NCBI GenBank assembly: GCA_038501785.1
Contig: JBAMJR010000070.1
Coordinates: forward strand, 2,940,501 to 3,004,500
Origin: Myoxocephalus aenaeus
Lineage: Eukaryota; Chordata; Actinopteri; Perciformes; Cottidae
DNA: 64,000 nucleotides
Reading direction: 5' to 3'
Positions 13,927-25,540 of the stretch are shown here, in pieces (the stretch's first letter is position 1; each line of letters starts with the position of its first letter). The translations under genes were made by a program, and so were the position numbers. Under the pieces are notes generated by a model, which was not told the origin of the DNA, did no database searches, and saw only the letters and a list, made by a program, of their open reading frames with translations.

Positions 13927-14119
13927 CGCATCAATTACGCCTTCTCCATGCGATTCAGGCTGACGGAGGAAGGCAGATGCACTCAGCAAAAACATGACAA
14001 GGACAATTGGCCTGAAAGTGGAGAATTTACTCATGGATGAGCCGCCCAGTTGCTCAATTCTCCAAATAGAGTAAAGGCCTAATAAGCCAATTACACCAGG
14101 ACTAAATTGCATGTGCACA

Positions 14120-14165
<46 letters not shown>

Positions 14166-14169
14166 CACA
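13503..14169. repeat. Cluster of three CA microsatellites
   Basis: CA tracts at 13503-13520, 13892-13925 and 14121-14169, separated by ordinary sequence. ORFs rich in Val-Cys on the minus strand are translations of these tracts. Confidence 0.92.
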
Positions 14170-14866
14170 ACAATGTGTGCAAGGCCGGCAGACTCCGGAG
14201 GTGACACAGTTTCAGAGTGATCGAGCCTGGGGTCTTCCACCCGGACAGGGGTGACCTTTCTTCTGAAGCCACCACAGGAGAGCGCAATGATTAGAGTTAG
14301 AGAGGCGGCGTTGGGTTTGCAGCTGGAAGTGTAAAACTTGATGGAAAGGGAGCGGTGGCTGTAATGACGGGCCCTGGGACTGACGTTCACCTGGAGATGA
14401 CAGAAGATGTAACTGCGTGGGGACCCGACAGCGTTGACATTTTGAAGTGAGACCCTACTGAGGCCAGTTCAGTGGAGGAGGTGACAGCGGGGAATCATGT
14501 GGATTAGTATCACGGTGCAAACAGCAGCCGGTGGCAAGTATTGTTCTCAGAAAAGCAACACATCACGACTGGGATTAGAATTGGCAGAGTTTAAACAATT
14601 TTGCAAACCAATTAACAATAACAACGCAGCAAGCGATTCATTATGACATATCTCTGAAGAAACCAACCAATTATTTATTAGCAATTAGGTGAGGACATGT
14701 TTTGTTGTGAAACAAATGTGGAAATAAAGTAAAAGAAATATCTCTGAAAGCACACAAATTAAATCAATTTAACATTTTAGCAATACAACCTGATTGGGAA
14801 AACAAACTCACACACTCAGGATTCTTCTTTACCCGTGTTTGCATATTGTCAAAGCGATTTAAATAT

Positions 14867-15062
14867 GGCTGCAACTAACGATTATTGATTAGTCTATCTA
14901 GTATTTGCACAATTATTGGATAATCTATTCAGCAAATAGTGGGCAAATGGCAATCCCTAGTTCTCAAAGCACAAAGTGGCGTCTTGTTATTGCTTGTTTG
15001 GTCCAAAATCCAAAGAGAATCACTATAAAAAGATTTAAATGTTCACATTTGAGGGGCTGGAC
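14867..15062 (+). repeat. MITE-like fragment (GCTGCAACTAACGATTA family)
   Basis: It starts GGCTGCAACTAACGATTATT and continues into diverged ATTGGATAATCTATTCAG and TTGTTTGGTCCAAAATCCAAAG. These blocks recur in many percomorph genomes as a short non-autonomous DNA-transposon-like repeat. Only the left portion is present here. The family name is from memory of the motif, not from a database search. Confidence 0.55.
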
Positions 15063-15914
15063 ATATTAAATAACTGACTTTGAAACAAGACTGACAGCCA
15101 TGGGCAATATGTGGCAGCACTGCTTGCGACTGTGTTATTAATCAGGTATAATGTTCCCCATATCCCCATGTTTATCTACCTCAGCATGCTATAAGTACAA
15201 GCCAGCCACGCTGCTAAATTACTTAGAAATAATCATAATCAAATTGTTGTCTGTTCCTTTTCTGACACACAATAAATCAATTGTGTCTGCGCTGAAGTCA
15301 AAGCACCGATCTGCGTGTTTGCTGTTGACTGTTTCCACAAACACCTTGGAAGCAGTCCCAAACGCCAATGACTGAAACCCTCAAATGCGAAACAGCCGTC
15401 AATATTTTGTCGAATACAAAAATAATCGGCCTGTGAAACTGGGACAGGCCGTTGATAATCGCTCTCCTGCTGAAACCGCTGTGAGCAAAACAAACACATT
15501 ATTCTGAATCCTCCTCCCGTGAAGGAGCTACATTTAGAAAGCTCTCTTTCACAACTCCAACCGCAGCGTGCGGCCAAAACGTAAGAGGATTCACGCGCTT
15601 GTGCACGCTGCCGGTTAGTGCGTCGAGCTTTTGGTGTGGCGTTGAGCAAGTCTGATGCAAGAGGATCAGGGGAGGATGAGGGGGCAGCTTCAGAACCTGC
15701 GTGTGGCAAATACGAGTGTTGCTAGGCAGCCTTTAAGTTTGACGGGTGGCGTTCCCATGAGGAGCTTTGAGCGTGGACTTTCAAACGTGCAACATCCATC
15801 AAATATCTCTCACAGATGCCTATCGGAGAAATAATGAAGCAATCAGTGCAACCACTCAGCACGCTAATTACAAGCGCGAGCCCGGACACCCACCGGCAGC
15901 TTCTCAGAGAGAGA

Positions 15915-15915
<1 letters not shown>

Positions 15916-16006
<91 letters not shown>
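15916..16006. repeat. 91-bp TG microsatellite
   Basis: An uninterrupted alternating TG tract, the longest simple repeat in the window. It produces the artificial poly-Cys-Val ORFs on the plus strand and poly-Thr-His on the minus strand. Confidence 0.97.
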
Positions 16007-16007
<1 letters not shown>

Positions 16008-16164
16008 TGTTTAAAAAAAATGCTTTCCAATAGAAAAATGTCTCACCATCAGACGTTTAATTACCAGAGGATGGAGCGCTATGGTTTGCCTGTGCCATCA
16101 CTCATGGCTGAATTAATGAATAGGTAAACAAGCTGGACTCAGCGTGGTATGGATGAGATTGGTG

Positions 16165-16170
16165 ACACAT

Positions 16171-16201
<31 letters not shown>

Positions 16202-16206
16202 CACAC
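16165..16206. repeat. CA microsatellite
   Basis: About 42 bp of CA with a single GC interruption, 160 bp downstream of the long TG tract. Confidence 0.92.
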
Positions 16207-17235
16207 TCAGCAGTATTTAACATTATGGATGAAGTGATGGTGTAGGGCGGAGATGGAGCTGAGAGCTTGTGGATGATTTGTTTGCTTCATGAAGTCTATG
16301 ATCGAGTGATAAACCACATGTGATACACGCCCTTTTGTTCTCAAATCAAACGGGTAAAATAATGAACAACATGAAGAGGATATTGCCGATATTTCATTGG
16401 GAAAGTTCATGGAGTTTTTGGGATGGGTGACAAATTAAAGGAACAACGATGTGCAGTCTAAAACCTAAACGTATTAATGAAATATTAACTACAGAGAAAA
16501 GCAGCAAACTGTTATGTTTAAACTGGAACCATTAGCTTCTTCATTTTTCACCTCTGTGTTGGATTTAACATTCTTGAGCCAACTATTTCTTTGCATTTAG
16601 CTTTCGGCTGGTTTAAACCACCGCGGAGCAGCGCTGGAAGGAGACAAAACTGTGCCAGACAAAATGAATGTCAATGGCCTTGCAGTGGCCTGTTTACGGC
16701 TATCGTAGTTAAATGTCAAATGTTTGGCCCCGCGGGGAGACGGAGCCGGCCTGAAGACAATGTGCAGGTGTCGCTGCCTCCATCCCTCCGCTGCCTCTCT
16801 CCTCTGCGTGATGTTGGGCGCGGGACGATACATCGGGGATGAGCAGCAGGATCTATTATCGGTGGAAGAATGGAGCGAATGCCCAGGGGAAAGCAGAGCA
16901 GCGGGCCAAACCTCACTGACATTATTTTAAGACTTGCTGTGGTGACAGTTTCTGCAAAAGATGACTTCTGTACTGCATCACAATTTAAAGGATCATTCCA
17001 GTGGTTCTGCATGTCTTATTTACTGAGGATTACAGCCCACCATTTTGCAAACAATGGAACTATATGTGTTAAAATGTTGGATGCACTGTTAAGGCGTCTA
17101 TTGGTTTCACGCTTCTTAAATTCATTTCACAGGCTGTAATCCATCACAATGAACATCAAGTCTTCATTCATTTAAATTTGTCTTCATTGTTGTCAGGATT
17201 AACCCACTAAGAAACCTGGGGAAAAAATGTGCTGT
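16207..17235. other. Intergenic, no gene recognised
   Basis: Ordinary spacer with a slightly GC-richer part at 16,610-16,920. Overlapping short ORFs on both strands show no recognisable family. Confidence 0.5.
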
Positions 17236-17490
17236 GGACCAGTATCTCTTTCTCCCGGCTGAAGCTCATGGGGATGAGTGGTCGTCCTGCAACCACAAGG
17301 TCGCCAGTTCAATCCCCAGTCTCCCCATAGCTTGCATGTCAAAGTGCCCCACAGCAAGACACTGAACCCTAAATTGCCCCCTGGCCCCTTCACTAGGGGA
17401 GCCCACTGCTCCTTAAAATACCAAGGATGGGTCAAAATGCAGAGAATACATTTCCCCACTGTGGGACTAATAAGGGATTATTCCTATTCC
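17236..17490 (+). mobile_element. tRNA-derived SINE (degenerate)
   Basis: The 5' part GGATGAGTGGTCGTCCTGCA...AAGGTCGCCAGTTCAATCCC carries decayed A and B boxes of Pol III type. It is followed by the core GCAAGACACTGAACCC and the typical fish SINE end GGGTCAAAATGCAGAGAATA...CCCCACTGTGGGACTAATAA. The copy is diverged, and its head differs from the tRNA-Arg head at 4.8 kb although the core is shared. Confidence 0.65.
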
Positions 17491-20400
17491 CACTCTGTGT
17501 ACATTTTGACATATTAAACACACATTTACTTTGTGAAACACGCCATGCAAGGACAATTTATAATGAAATAACAAAAACTGTCTGTACAACTATATTTAAA
17601 GTCAGGGTGCCAGATTCGTTAATTAGTATGCTTTAGTGATCCAAAAAAAATTGCACTCATTAAAGGATCCCAAACTAAATGCCACATGGTGGACCCGGTG
17701 GCTTCGGGCCACCTGTGGGTCTGAGGTGCTGCTAATGCAGACTTCATGTTCACTGTCATGTATTATAAAGTAAAAAAATAAAAACTGCAATTTGATGTAT
17801 ATCTTACATTTGAAAATGCTCTGCAAAATGTCAAGTATACCTGTTAAAGTTATAATTTTCATGAAGTCAAAACACATTTATTTTACTTTTAATGGGCTAA
17901 GCTAAGCTAACATCCTCCTGCTTGCTCAGTGATCAACAAACAGACACGAGGATTATATGGTAGCATGTTCAAACACACTGCTGGTTTGGTCCTCTAAGCC
18001 GACTGCGTGCAAAGGAAACACGAAAGATGTGGAATAAATCCTGACAGTGTTGAGAGGGAGAGAGAAATCATTGCCGTTACTACAGCACGTTTGACGTATC
18101 GTATACCACAGCGAGCTGCAGTCTTTTTGCAGCACAAACAGCCTGCGCAGTGACTAGTGTGTCCAAAATATTTTCAGCTTCTAACGAACCCAAAAACGTC
18201 AAGTCATCTCCTCTCGCCCCAAAGGACACTGTCCTCTTCAGGGAGTGATGACGAAGGGGGAGTCAGTCCAGCAGCAGCTTGGATTGGCCTGTGCTGCCTG
18301 TTCCCAATGCATATTGGGTAATCTGGCTGCACACATGGACCTTGTGGTTTCAATGGATCAGCGGCACAACCATGTGCAAGTACAACTGTGAAAGTTAGCA
18401 GCGATAAAGACCGTGAAGGACGCTTCAAAAGAGGAAACATTTCCAGTTTTTTTAAAAGCATCCGTCTGCCCAGTGGCTGTCCACTCAGATTTTGTTGTTG
18501 CCATGTTGCTCCTTTCTGCTGCCAATGCTGTTCTCACTTCAGCATCAAAGTCCTCACCACACGATAATGGCACTGTCTCCATGGTGATGTAGCTGCCACA
18601 AAAACCACAATCCCTGCCACCACTAACCAGCACCACAAACACAATCACACACACACACACACACAAACACTCAAACGTACTCGGCAAAATCCCACTGTGA
18701 CGCAATTTTTTGTCTTCTCTAAAATGTAAACGCCACTCCGTGTATGGAAATTAATTTGCGGGACCAACGCCTCTCCCCACATCTTATTCGGTATTAATGC
18801 CGTCTCAGATTACTAGACAGCTTTCCAGCCCCCCTGGGGCCACGGATCTCTCAGACTGCAGAGCGAGACGGAGAAGGAGGAGGAGAATGGGAGCAAAACC
18901 ACATAAACTGCTCTCTAATTGGGGGTGACAAGCGTCGATAGTTTCATATTTGAGGAGTTCTCCCAGAGGTGGTTAACGCAATGATTACAATGAAATGTCA
19001 GCTCCCATGAGACATTTGGCGAGGACGACGTCAGATACATACTGTATCACCGTTCTGGCTCACACGCCAGCAGCACGAAGAGTTTCTCGGTAAACAACCT
19101 TTAAAAGAGCAATTTGGCACTTTATATCTCAGCCTGACTAATCTTTCTTCTTCCATTTCGTTTTTACCTCATGTGACCTGGACGAGGATTGGCCTTCTGC
19201 ATTGCCAAGCGCTGTACATGAGTCACATCAGCCCTGCTGCTCTTCAGCCCATCAATCAGGCTCTCCAGCAGCCATGAAATGAGCCGTATGCGGCATGGGC
19301 ACACGGGGAAAACAATGGTTTGATATTCTCAAAAAGCTCCAGATTTCCTTTCCTGGCTTTTAGACGGCCTCAATTTGGACTCAAACTGCGTGAAAACGAG
19401 TAGTATATGGTCATGTCCACACTGAGAGTCCACAAGAGGATGAATGCTCCAGAGGACGGATAAGTTTGAAAACCCTCCACAACAACGGAACAGAGAGGAA
19501 ATGATGCTTTGATTTAGGTGGCAGGGTAAAGTAGCAACGACCAAGCATTTAAAACAAGGTAGGGAAGTCCCCTCTCCCCGTAACCTCCATCCTCCACAAC
19601 AATTAGCTGCTGACAGTGATATAGAGCGCAATAATAAGATCTACCATGGGGAGGGGTCTCCTCAGTCCCCAGCATATGGTGCCCCTTTAATCTGCAGCCT
19701 CTATCAGAGGAGTCTGGACAGTAGACGACGTTTGATTTCAACTGACTGCATGCTCAGAAGCCTGGAGGCTGGATACATACAAAGGACCATCAATACAATT
19801 TGCTGTCACCCAAATGTAGAACTGACAAGTATTCACAAATTATAAATGAAATGCTTTTTGGTTTTGCGAGAAGTTGAGCGCTGAAAGAACAAATAACCAG
19901 ATCAAAGAAGTTGCCAGGGAAACCAGAGAGTAGAGGTTTTAGCCTTTTTTTTTCTTCTTTTTTTTCTAACAAATAAGCACTTTTCTTGGTGAGATGTTGG
20001 TGATTTGCTTCCTCGAGGGCCGGGGTCACAACCTGCCTTGAATTAGAAGCTCTGAGTAATCCTCATAGGTGAGCCCAACCTCAGACCCCGTAATCATCGG
20101 CTGGTATTGTCCCCCTCCATCACATGACCCCCAGGCTTGGTTTGCACGTGTCACCCCTCCCGCAAGGCCTTCCCATAATCCTATTAGACCCGGTCATCTG
20201 AGTTGCATTAAAAAAAAATGACAATTGATCCTAAAACACAAACCCTCTGTGTGCCGAGGAGTTCCTGTGTTTCACTTTTCACATGTCGGTATTAAACATG
20301 CCTCATATCAGAAAATATGTTATCCTTTTTCAGGATATTTTTGACAAGGCAGCTGGATTAAAGGGGCTCTCAGATGTTAACAACACAAACACTCCCTAAA

Positions 20401-20864
20401 ACAAACGAGAAAGGAAAGAGTTGTGCGATTAGTGACCGTTAAGCTTAAAGGTCTTGCCTTTGAAAAAAAACTGAAAATAGTTTCATAGACTAAAGTCCAG
20501 CCTCATGACCGCCTTATAAAAGGAGGCACAGGAGATTTCACACAGAAGCATTTGAACTTTGGAGCAATTAATATAAGAAATCCCTGAAATATATCCAACT
20601 ATTTAGGTTGATTTAACGCCTCATTATAAAATAGTACTGCAACAGACAACATATCTAGCTAATTTTTTTGCCTTTCCTCATTTAATAACTAATTGAATTA
20701 GCCTACTTATTTTGTGTGATAATTATGTTGCAGCACTGAGGAATCATCCTGTAGGTTAAACATGTCAGATTATAATATTTCAGAATAAACCTTCATTTTA
20801 AGGTGCATAGTCAAACAAGACTAGTCTGGGGCTGTACGTCTGATGTTCCACATCTTAGTTTAGT
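17491..20864. other. Intergenic, no gene recognised
   Basis: Holds a CA repeat at 18645-18664 and a short GGGCTAAGCTAAGCTAACATCC block near 17,893, which resembles part of a common fish repeat. No exon was found. Confidence 0.5.
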
Positions 20865-21255
20865 TTGTTAGCGTGCTATGATTTACTGATGATGGACCGA
20901 TGGGAATTTGCAGGTGTTTGGTTAAAACCCCAAAGTATTGGACACATTACATGTTTGACCTGCTGGTGGCGCGAGATGAAAAATCCGGTGATCAACAAAG
21001 TTATCATAATTCATCCCGAGGGGAACAAGAATGCCTGTACCAAATTCCATGCCAGAGGTGGAGATATTTCCCTGGATGAGTGAGAACTTCGACCTGCTGA
21101 AAAGTCACAGGTTCAGCAAAGTCATTAGGGTTCATCCTCTGGGCACCATGAAAGTGTATAATGTCAATAGCTGTTGGGATCTTTCAGTCTGGACTAAAGT
21201 GTTGGCCCAGCTGACGGGGCGTGGCTGCTAGCATGGCTGCTAGCATGGCTACTCA
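20865..21255 (+). repeat. Fish interspersed repeat with GTTAAAACC...GGTGGCGC...CATCC(C/T)(G/C)(A/T)GGG blocks
   Basis: Recognisable blocks are TTGGACACATTACATGTTTG, CTGGTGGCGCGAGATGAAAA, TTCATCCCGAGGGGAACAAG and a second diverged copy, TTCATCCTCTGGGCACCATG, ending TGGCTGCTAGCATGGCTGCT. The internal duplication and the ending are typical of a common teleost repeat. Plus-strand ORFs across it are not genes. Confidence 0.6.
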
Positions 21256-22734
21256 CACTACTACTGTGATTGTGATCCTCAACACACATAGCCATCAAGT
21301 AATGTTCGTCACATTTGTTGCATCACACCTGTTCGGTTCACAAAGCCAGTCAAATGGATAACAACAACTGAAAATGAAACGTAAGCTAAAAGCTCCATCA
21401 TTTTGCTTAAGCTTGAACTCACAAATATTTTTTTCTCCCCTGCTCAAAGCTAAAAACAAGCCTCTGTGTGTGAGCTTGGGATCTGCAGCACCTGATCATC
21501 AGCCTGCTTTACTAGCTCTATCAAATACTGGGCAAAATCTCTAAAGCAACACTCTAGAATTGCCTTACATAACACATTATCAGGGGCTACTTCCTGGGGA
21601 GAGGAGGGTGGGGGGCACAGAGGGTGACCATCAGTGGGTGGAGGTGCAGATTGGAGTGGCATGGCTGCAGCTGAGGAATGTGAGGAATTCCCCTTGTAAA
21701 CACCTCATGCTCCGACGGTCACCAAACTCTTATCTATCCTCGCCCATCGCCCCCTTTCATCAGCATAATGGTTTCGTTATTCATTGCCTTCTATCTGCTG
21801 CACCTGTGCTTGGTCGGGGCAGGTGGGGTTGTTTACCTGAGGCACTGATACCCCCAACGGTCAACAGAGCCTGCGCTGATACCACTGAATACGCCATGAA
21901 GGCTTTCAAAAGTTCAGAGGTTTCTTTTAGCTTTTTGAAGCCGCCTGGTCCTATGGGAACCCTCTTTAGCTGATAGGATTATAAGTACTATGTGGGAAAT
22001 GTATTTTTCTTCTTGCTTTTTTAGAGCGGCGCCTACCCCCCCAGTAGTTCCTGTATACGTGCCCCCCTCTCAGCTTTAAGTAATTTTGAAACCAGCGGAG
22101 GGCCTCTGTTAATACCGCGTGGCGTTTACAAAGCACAGGAAAAGAAATGGCGCAGGCACCGGCTGGCTTTTTCCTCCCATTGCTTTGGCGAAATCCTGTT
22201 TTGTCAGGCCGGACGACGGTGCAAAGTCCATCGCACATACTGTGCAGCATGAGGGGCCCGTGGGGGCCTGCATTCCACCTCACGGTGTACCAGTCTCTAC
22301 CAGTCATCAGTGATACTACTTAAACGCATGAAACCCATGAAGCACTGCCACGCTCACATTCCACAACAGTTTCCCATCAGCTCAGACTTTCTGCTGCAAG
22401 ATTTTCCTTTTTCCTGAAACTTCCCTGATACGTTTGTTTAAGGGAGGTCTGCTGACGAGGACGTGAAAGCTGATAGTTTCCGGGCGTTTTTCAGCGTTAA
22501 CGTTTCCTGACTTTGCCGATAAGAGAGCAGCTGTTCAGCCATTGCCCTCGAAAAAGTATTCCTAATGTTGACAGAATCACACCAAATAGGAAGGTGTTGA
22601 AATGACGGACACACACTTTGAGAGATCATACGGGACAACATCAGAAAGAATTGGCAGGATGTGTTGGCAATATTGTCAAAACCCTCTCAATGCAATTTTC
22701 TTCTGTATTAATTGCTTAGTATTATCAAATATAA
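21256..22734. other. Intergenic, no gene recognised
   Basis: Includes a 137-codon plus-strand ORF (21560-21973) without recognisable motifs. I see no splice-flanked exon. Confidence 0.5.
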
Positions 22735-23205
22735 GGAAATATTGAAAAACACCATCACATATTCCCAGAGGCCAAGTTGACGTCATGTGTTTCCTTGATC
22801 AATATACATACATTTGAAGATATTCAATTTTAAATGATATAAAGCCGCAAATCCTCACAATTGAGAAGCTGAACCTAGAGAACCGTTGGGAGTTTTATGC
22901 CGGCTCAAAAGATTATGAATGGATTTTCATGAAATTGTATAGATGTTCACAGTCCCAGGAGGATGCACATTTAAATTGCGCATTCTTAAGGTTCACATTT
23001 GTTGGTTTTGTGTACATCTTGATACATACAGAATTCTAAAACTTTATATTAAACATCAGCATGTTTTCCTTACAAGCTGACATCAGCATTTAGCTCAGCC
23101 TCACAGAGTCACTAGTGTGACTGTAGACTCTAATTATTGTTGCTTTTGAAGTAGTTTGCGATCAATTTTCTGACAATCAACTAATTGACTAGTTTCAGGT
23201 TTGGG
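22735..23205. repeat. Nested repeats: MITE fragment interrupted by an inverted copy of the 20.9-kb repeat
   Basis: The left part (22735-22912) has CACATATTCCCAGAGGCCAA and GAGAAGCTGAACCTAGAGAA, the body of the same MITE family as at 14.9 and 35.4 kb. Its right end reappears at about 23157-23205 (GATCAATTTTCTGACAATCAACTAATTGA). Between them (about 22915-23130) lies ATGGATTTTCATGAAATTGT...CCTCACAGAGTCACTAG...ACTGTAGACTCT, the reverse orientation of the repeat at 20.9 kb. This implies a later insertion into the MITE. Confidence 0.5.
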
Positions 23206-23228
23206 ACTATTTCGTGTCAATAAGCGTA

Positions 23229-23572
23229 AGGGCCAGTATAAGGGCCAGTGTGTAGCATTTATTGGGGATCTATTGACATAAATGGAAAATACTATTTATA
23301 AGTATGTTTTAATTGGTATAGAACACCTGAAAATAAGAATCGCTGTGTTTTCGTTAGCCTAGAATAAGCCCTTTATCTACATACGGAGCAGGTCCTCCGC
23401 TATGTTGCATGTTTCTACCGAAGCCCAGAACAGCCAAACCAAACACTAGCTCTCGATAGAGCCATTAGCATTTTCCAGTCGGCCACCGTAGTCCTCTTCT
23501 ATATGCTTGGCACGAAGGAGAAGTTTCAGTTGGTTGCAATCTGCAACCTCACCACTAGATGTCGCTAAAAAA
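23229..23572. repeat. MITE-like element (AGGGCCAGTGTGTAG end)
   Basis: It begins AGGGCCAGTGTGTAGCATTT, preceded by a partial duplicate AGGGCCAGTATA, continues with ACCTGAAAATAAGAATCGCT and GTTTTCGTTAGCCTAGAATA, and ends GCAATCTGCAACCTCACCAC-TAGATGTCGCTAAA. These are the ordered landmarks of a widespread teleost non-autonomous element. The right terminal repeat is eroded. Confidence 0.6.
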
Positions 23573-24554
23573 GCAGCACTCTGGACCAATTAAATCAGTG
23601 TAAAGTTGCTGAAAAACAAAAGGATTTGGGACGAGCGAACGTTTTCCCATCAAGCACTTTCTGATCAACTGCAATCTAAAACACAAATAATCTTTATGTA
23701 TCTGGTCAGTCAATAATCGTCGCCAGAGTTCGCAGCACTGCGCGATATCTCTCCAGACGCACACGGAATAAATGTCCTCATTACTGTTAAGTGCTTTGCT
23801 CATATGTTCCCTAATACTCATTCATGGTATCACAGCATGTCAGCTCGCCCCGAGGAAGCTGTCAGCTACAGATGTCAATACCCCCGCTGACCCCGCTCCC
23901 TCCCCCTACCACTGCACACACATGGCACTGGAGGATTGTCCCCCAGAACAAAGGGATGGGGGGGTTTTCTGTGGAGGACGGACAACCAAACATTCCTGGC
24001 ACAATGGAGAGAGTGGCCGGCAGGTTCAATTAGTACACACTTTACTTTATACTCCGTACGCTCCCAGTGTGCTTGAAAACAAAAGCTGGAGCTCCACACT
24101 CAAACGGGGTATTTGGTGATGCCGGTTTGTTCACGGTGGTCGTACATTTTAAGAGAGTTCCTCCTATTATCTGCTTTGTTGCTGCCATGTTGCCGGAGAA
24201 ATAAACCACTTGAAGGGCACTTAGGGCAGAGATCACCAAGCTGCAAGATGGATTAGACTAAAAAAAACTTTGAACTCCTTGTTTTTGGAAGTAAACACGC
24301 CTATACCACTGTCGTCAATAAACTGGGATCACAGCCAAGGAATCTTTACCACGAATCCTTCCAAGAATGTAGTGCCACCCAAAGTCTAATGAAACACTTC
24401 AGAGTACATTTTCTTAATTGATCATAATAATCTCTTTTTTTTTTATAGGATTGCAAAGAGAGAGAGTAAAACATGAATCCCCCAAACAAACAATGCATTT
24501 ATTAATTCATTTCCAGGGAAATTAAGATTTTCCAGGAATCTTCCAGAGAACTGA
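23573..24554. other. Intergenic, no gene recognised
   Basis: A 115-codon plus-strand ORF at 23772-24119 starts with a hydrophobic stretch but has no supporting context. Nothing else is identifiable before the GCA repeat. Confidence 0.45.
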
Positions 24555-24580
24555 GCAGCAGCAGCAGCAGCAGCAGCAGC
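24555..24580. repeat. GCA triplet microsatellite
   Basis: About 8.5 units of GCA, 250 bp to the left of the candidate donor at 24,835. It is not part of a recognisable coding exon. Confidence 0.93.
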
Positions 24581-24835
24581 TCAACTTCTACAGCACGCAG
24601 TGCATTAAATGATGCTCTGAACTAACAGGACACCATATACAGTTGGATGCAGCACTGCCAGTGATTTGATGCTCGGCTCTGTGACTGTCACAGGAAACCT
24701 TCAGGCAGGATTTGCAACAACTAATCGGATGCTCAACATGATCAACACGCAAAACGGCAGCCAGTAAAACCCCCCAGTACAGGTAGAGGGGGAGCTGTCT
24801 GATCCCAAGTAGAGAAACACACCGATGCACTCACC

Positions 24836-25540
24836 TATTATACACAAGGTGCGCCGTTACGTCGGGTACTTGGCGTATCCGAGAGAAATGAAGCCCCCCC
24901 AAAAAAAGCCGCCGCGTCACTCTTCACAGCATCCAGGCGCACATGTTGCCAGTCCCCCGCCGAGAAACGTCACAATCAAAGGGAGACAAGAAGCCCAGTG
25001 AAGCCCCTCTGCTCTGCAGGAGCGGACCGTGTGTCCGCACAGCGCGCCCGGGCCGCTGGATGAGACGTGCAAGGTGCGCCACCCAAATCTATTGCATTGC
25101 CGGACCTCTGCGCCTGCACCTTCTCCTCACTTGCAGACCTGGACGGGAATGAAATATACGAGGGGGACACGAAAACAAAGTCTCCGCCTTCGGGGCAGCG
25201 TGATTCCGCCGCTGATGGAGCTGTGGTGATAGAAGCTCGTGAATGCGTGGTGCGCAATTAAAGAGGCGCGCAGGACGCCGGTGCCACCCACTAAAGGAGG
25301 GTTTTTTTTTTCGTGGAGAGTGTATACGGACGGGGAATTTTAATGAGGGCTGCTGCAGAGTTTCCCTCCCCCTGTTCGGAGGGGTCGTGCTGAAATCCAA
25401 CTGTCCCGACGAGGAATAAATAAAACCTTAAAGTTACCTTTCCGGAGAGGAATGGCGGAATAAAGAGTCAGGGGAACTCAACTGTTGGCCACCAGCCAGT
25501 CAGCAAAGTGGGAGATTAGCCCGCGGGACACCTGTTGACT
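24836..25540 (-). promoter_or_regulatory. CpG-rich block, candidate untranslated first exon and promoter of an unidentified gene
   Basis: The block is visibly richer in G+C and CpG than its surroundings (GCGCGCCCGGGCCGC near 25050, GAGGCGCGCAGGACGCCGG near 25265). On the minus strand it ends in AATAG|GTGAGTGC, a good splice donor with exon end about 24835; a second donor AAAG|GTAACT lies near 25440. No convincing coding frame is seen; ATGs before the donor lead to short ORFs. It could be the 5' end of a leftward gene whose coding exons lie outside the window. In human, TMEM108 lies in the interval between DNAJC13 and TOPBP1 and has untranslated 5' exons, but nothing here identifies the gene. 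Confidence 0.4.

Noticed and set aside
15239..15709. 156-codon minus-strand ORF, the longest in the left half
   Set aside because: No recognisable motif, no splice or promoter context, and it overlaps ordinary non-coding sequence; this length is plausible by chance over 64 kb in six frames.
15767..16127. Plus-strand ORFs with long Cys-Val runs and the minus-strand His-Thr ORF
   Set aside because: These are translations of the TG microsatellite in different frames, with no family similarity on the flanks.
20865..21231. Overlapping plus-strand ORFs of 72 and 66 codons
   Set aside because: They lie entirely within an interspersed fish repeat with an internal duplication.
23772..24119. 115-codon plus-strand ORF with a signal-peptide-like start (MSSLLLSALLICSLILIHGI)
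   Set aside because: The rest is low in structure, it overlaps ORFs in two other frames, and it lies next to repeats; no orthologue is recognised.
24976..25261. Overlapping ORFs on both strands in the CpG-rich block as coding exons
   Set aside because: Frames on both strands stay open mainly because the DNA is GC-rich; no family similarity. A non-coding first exon is a better reading.
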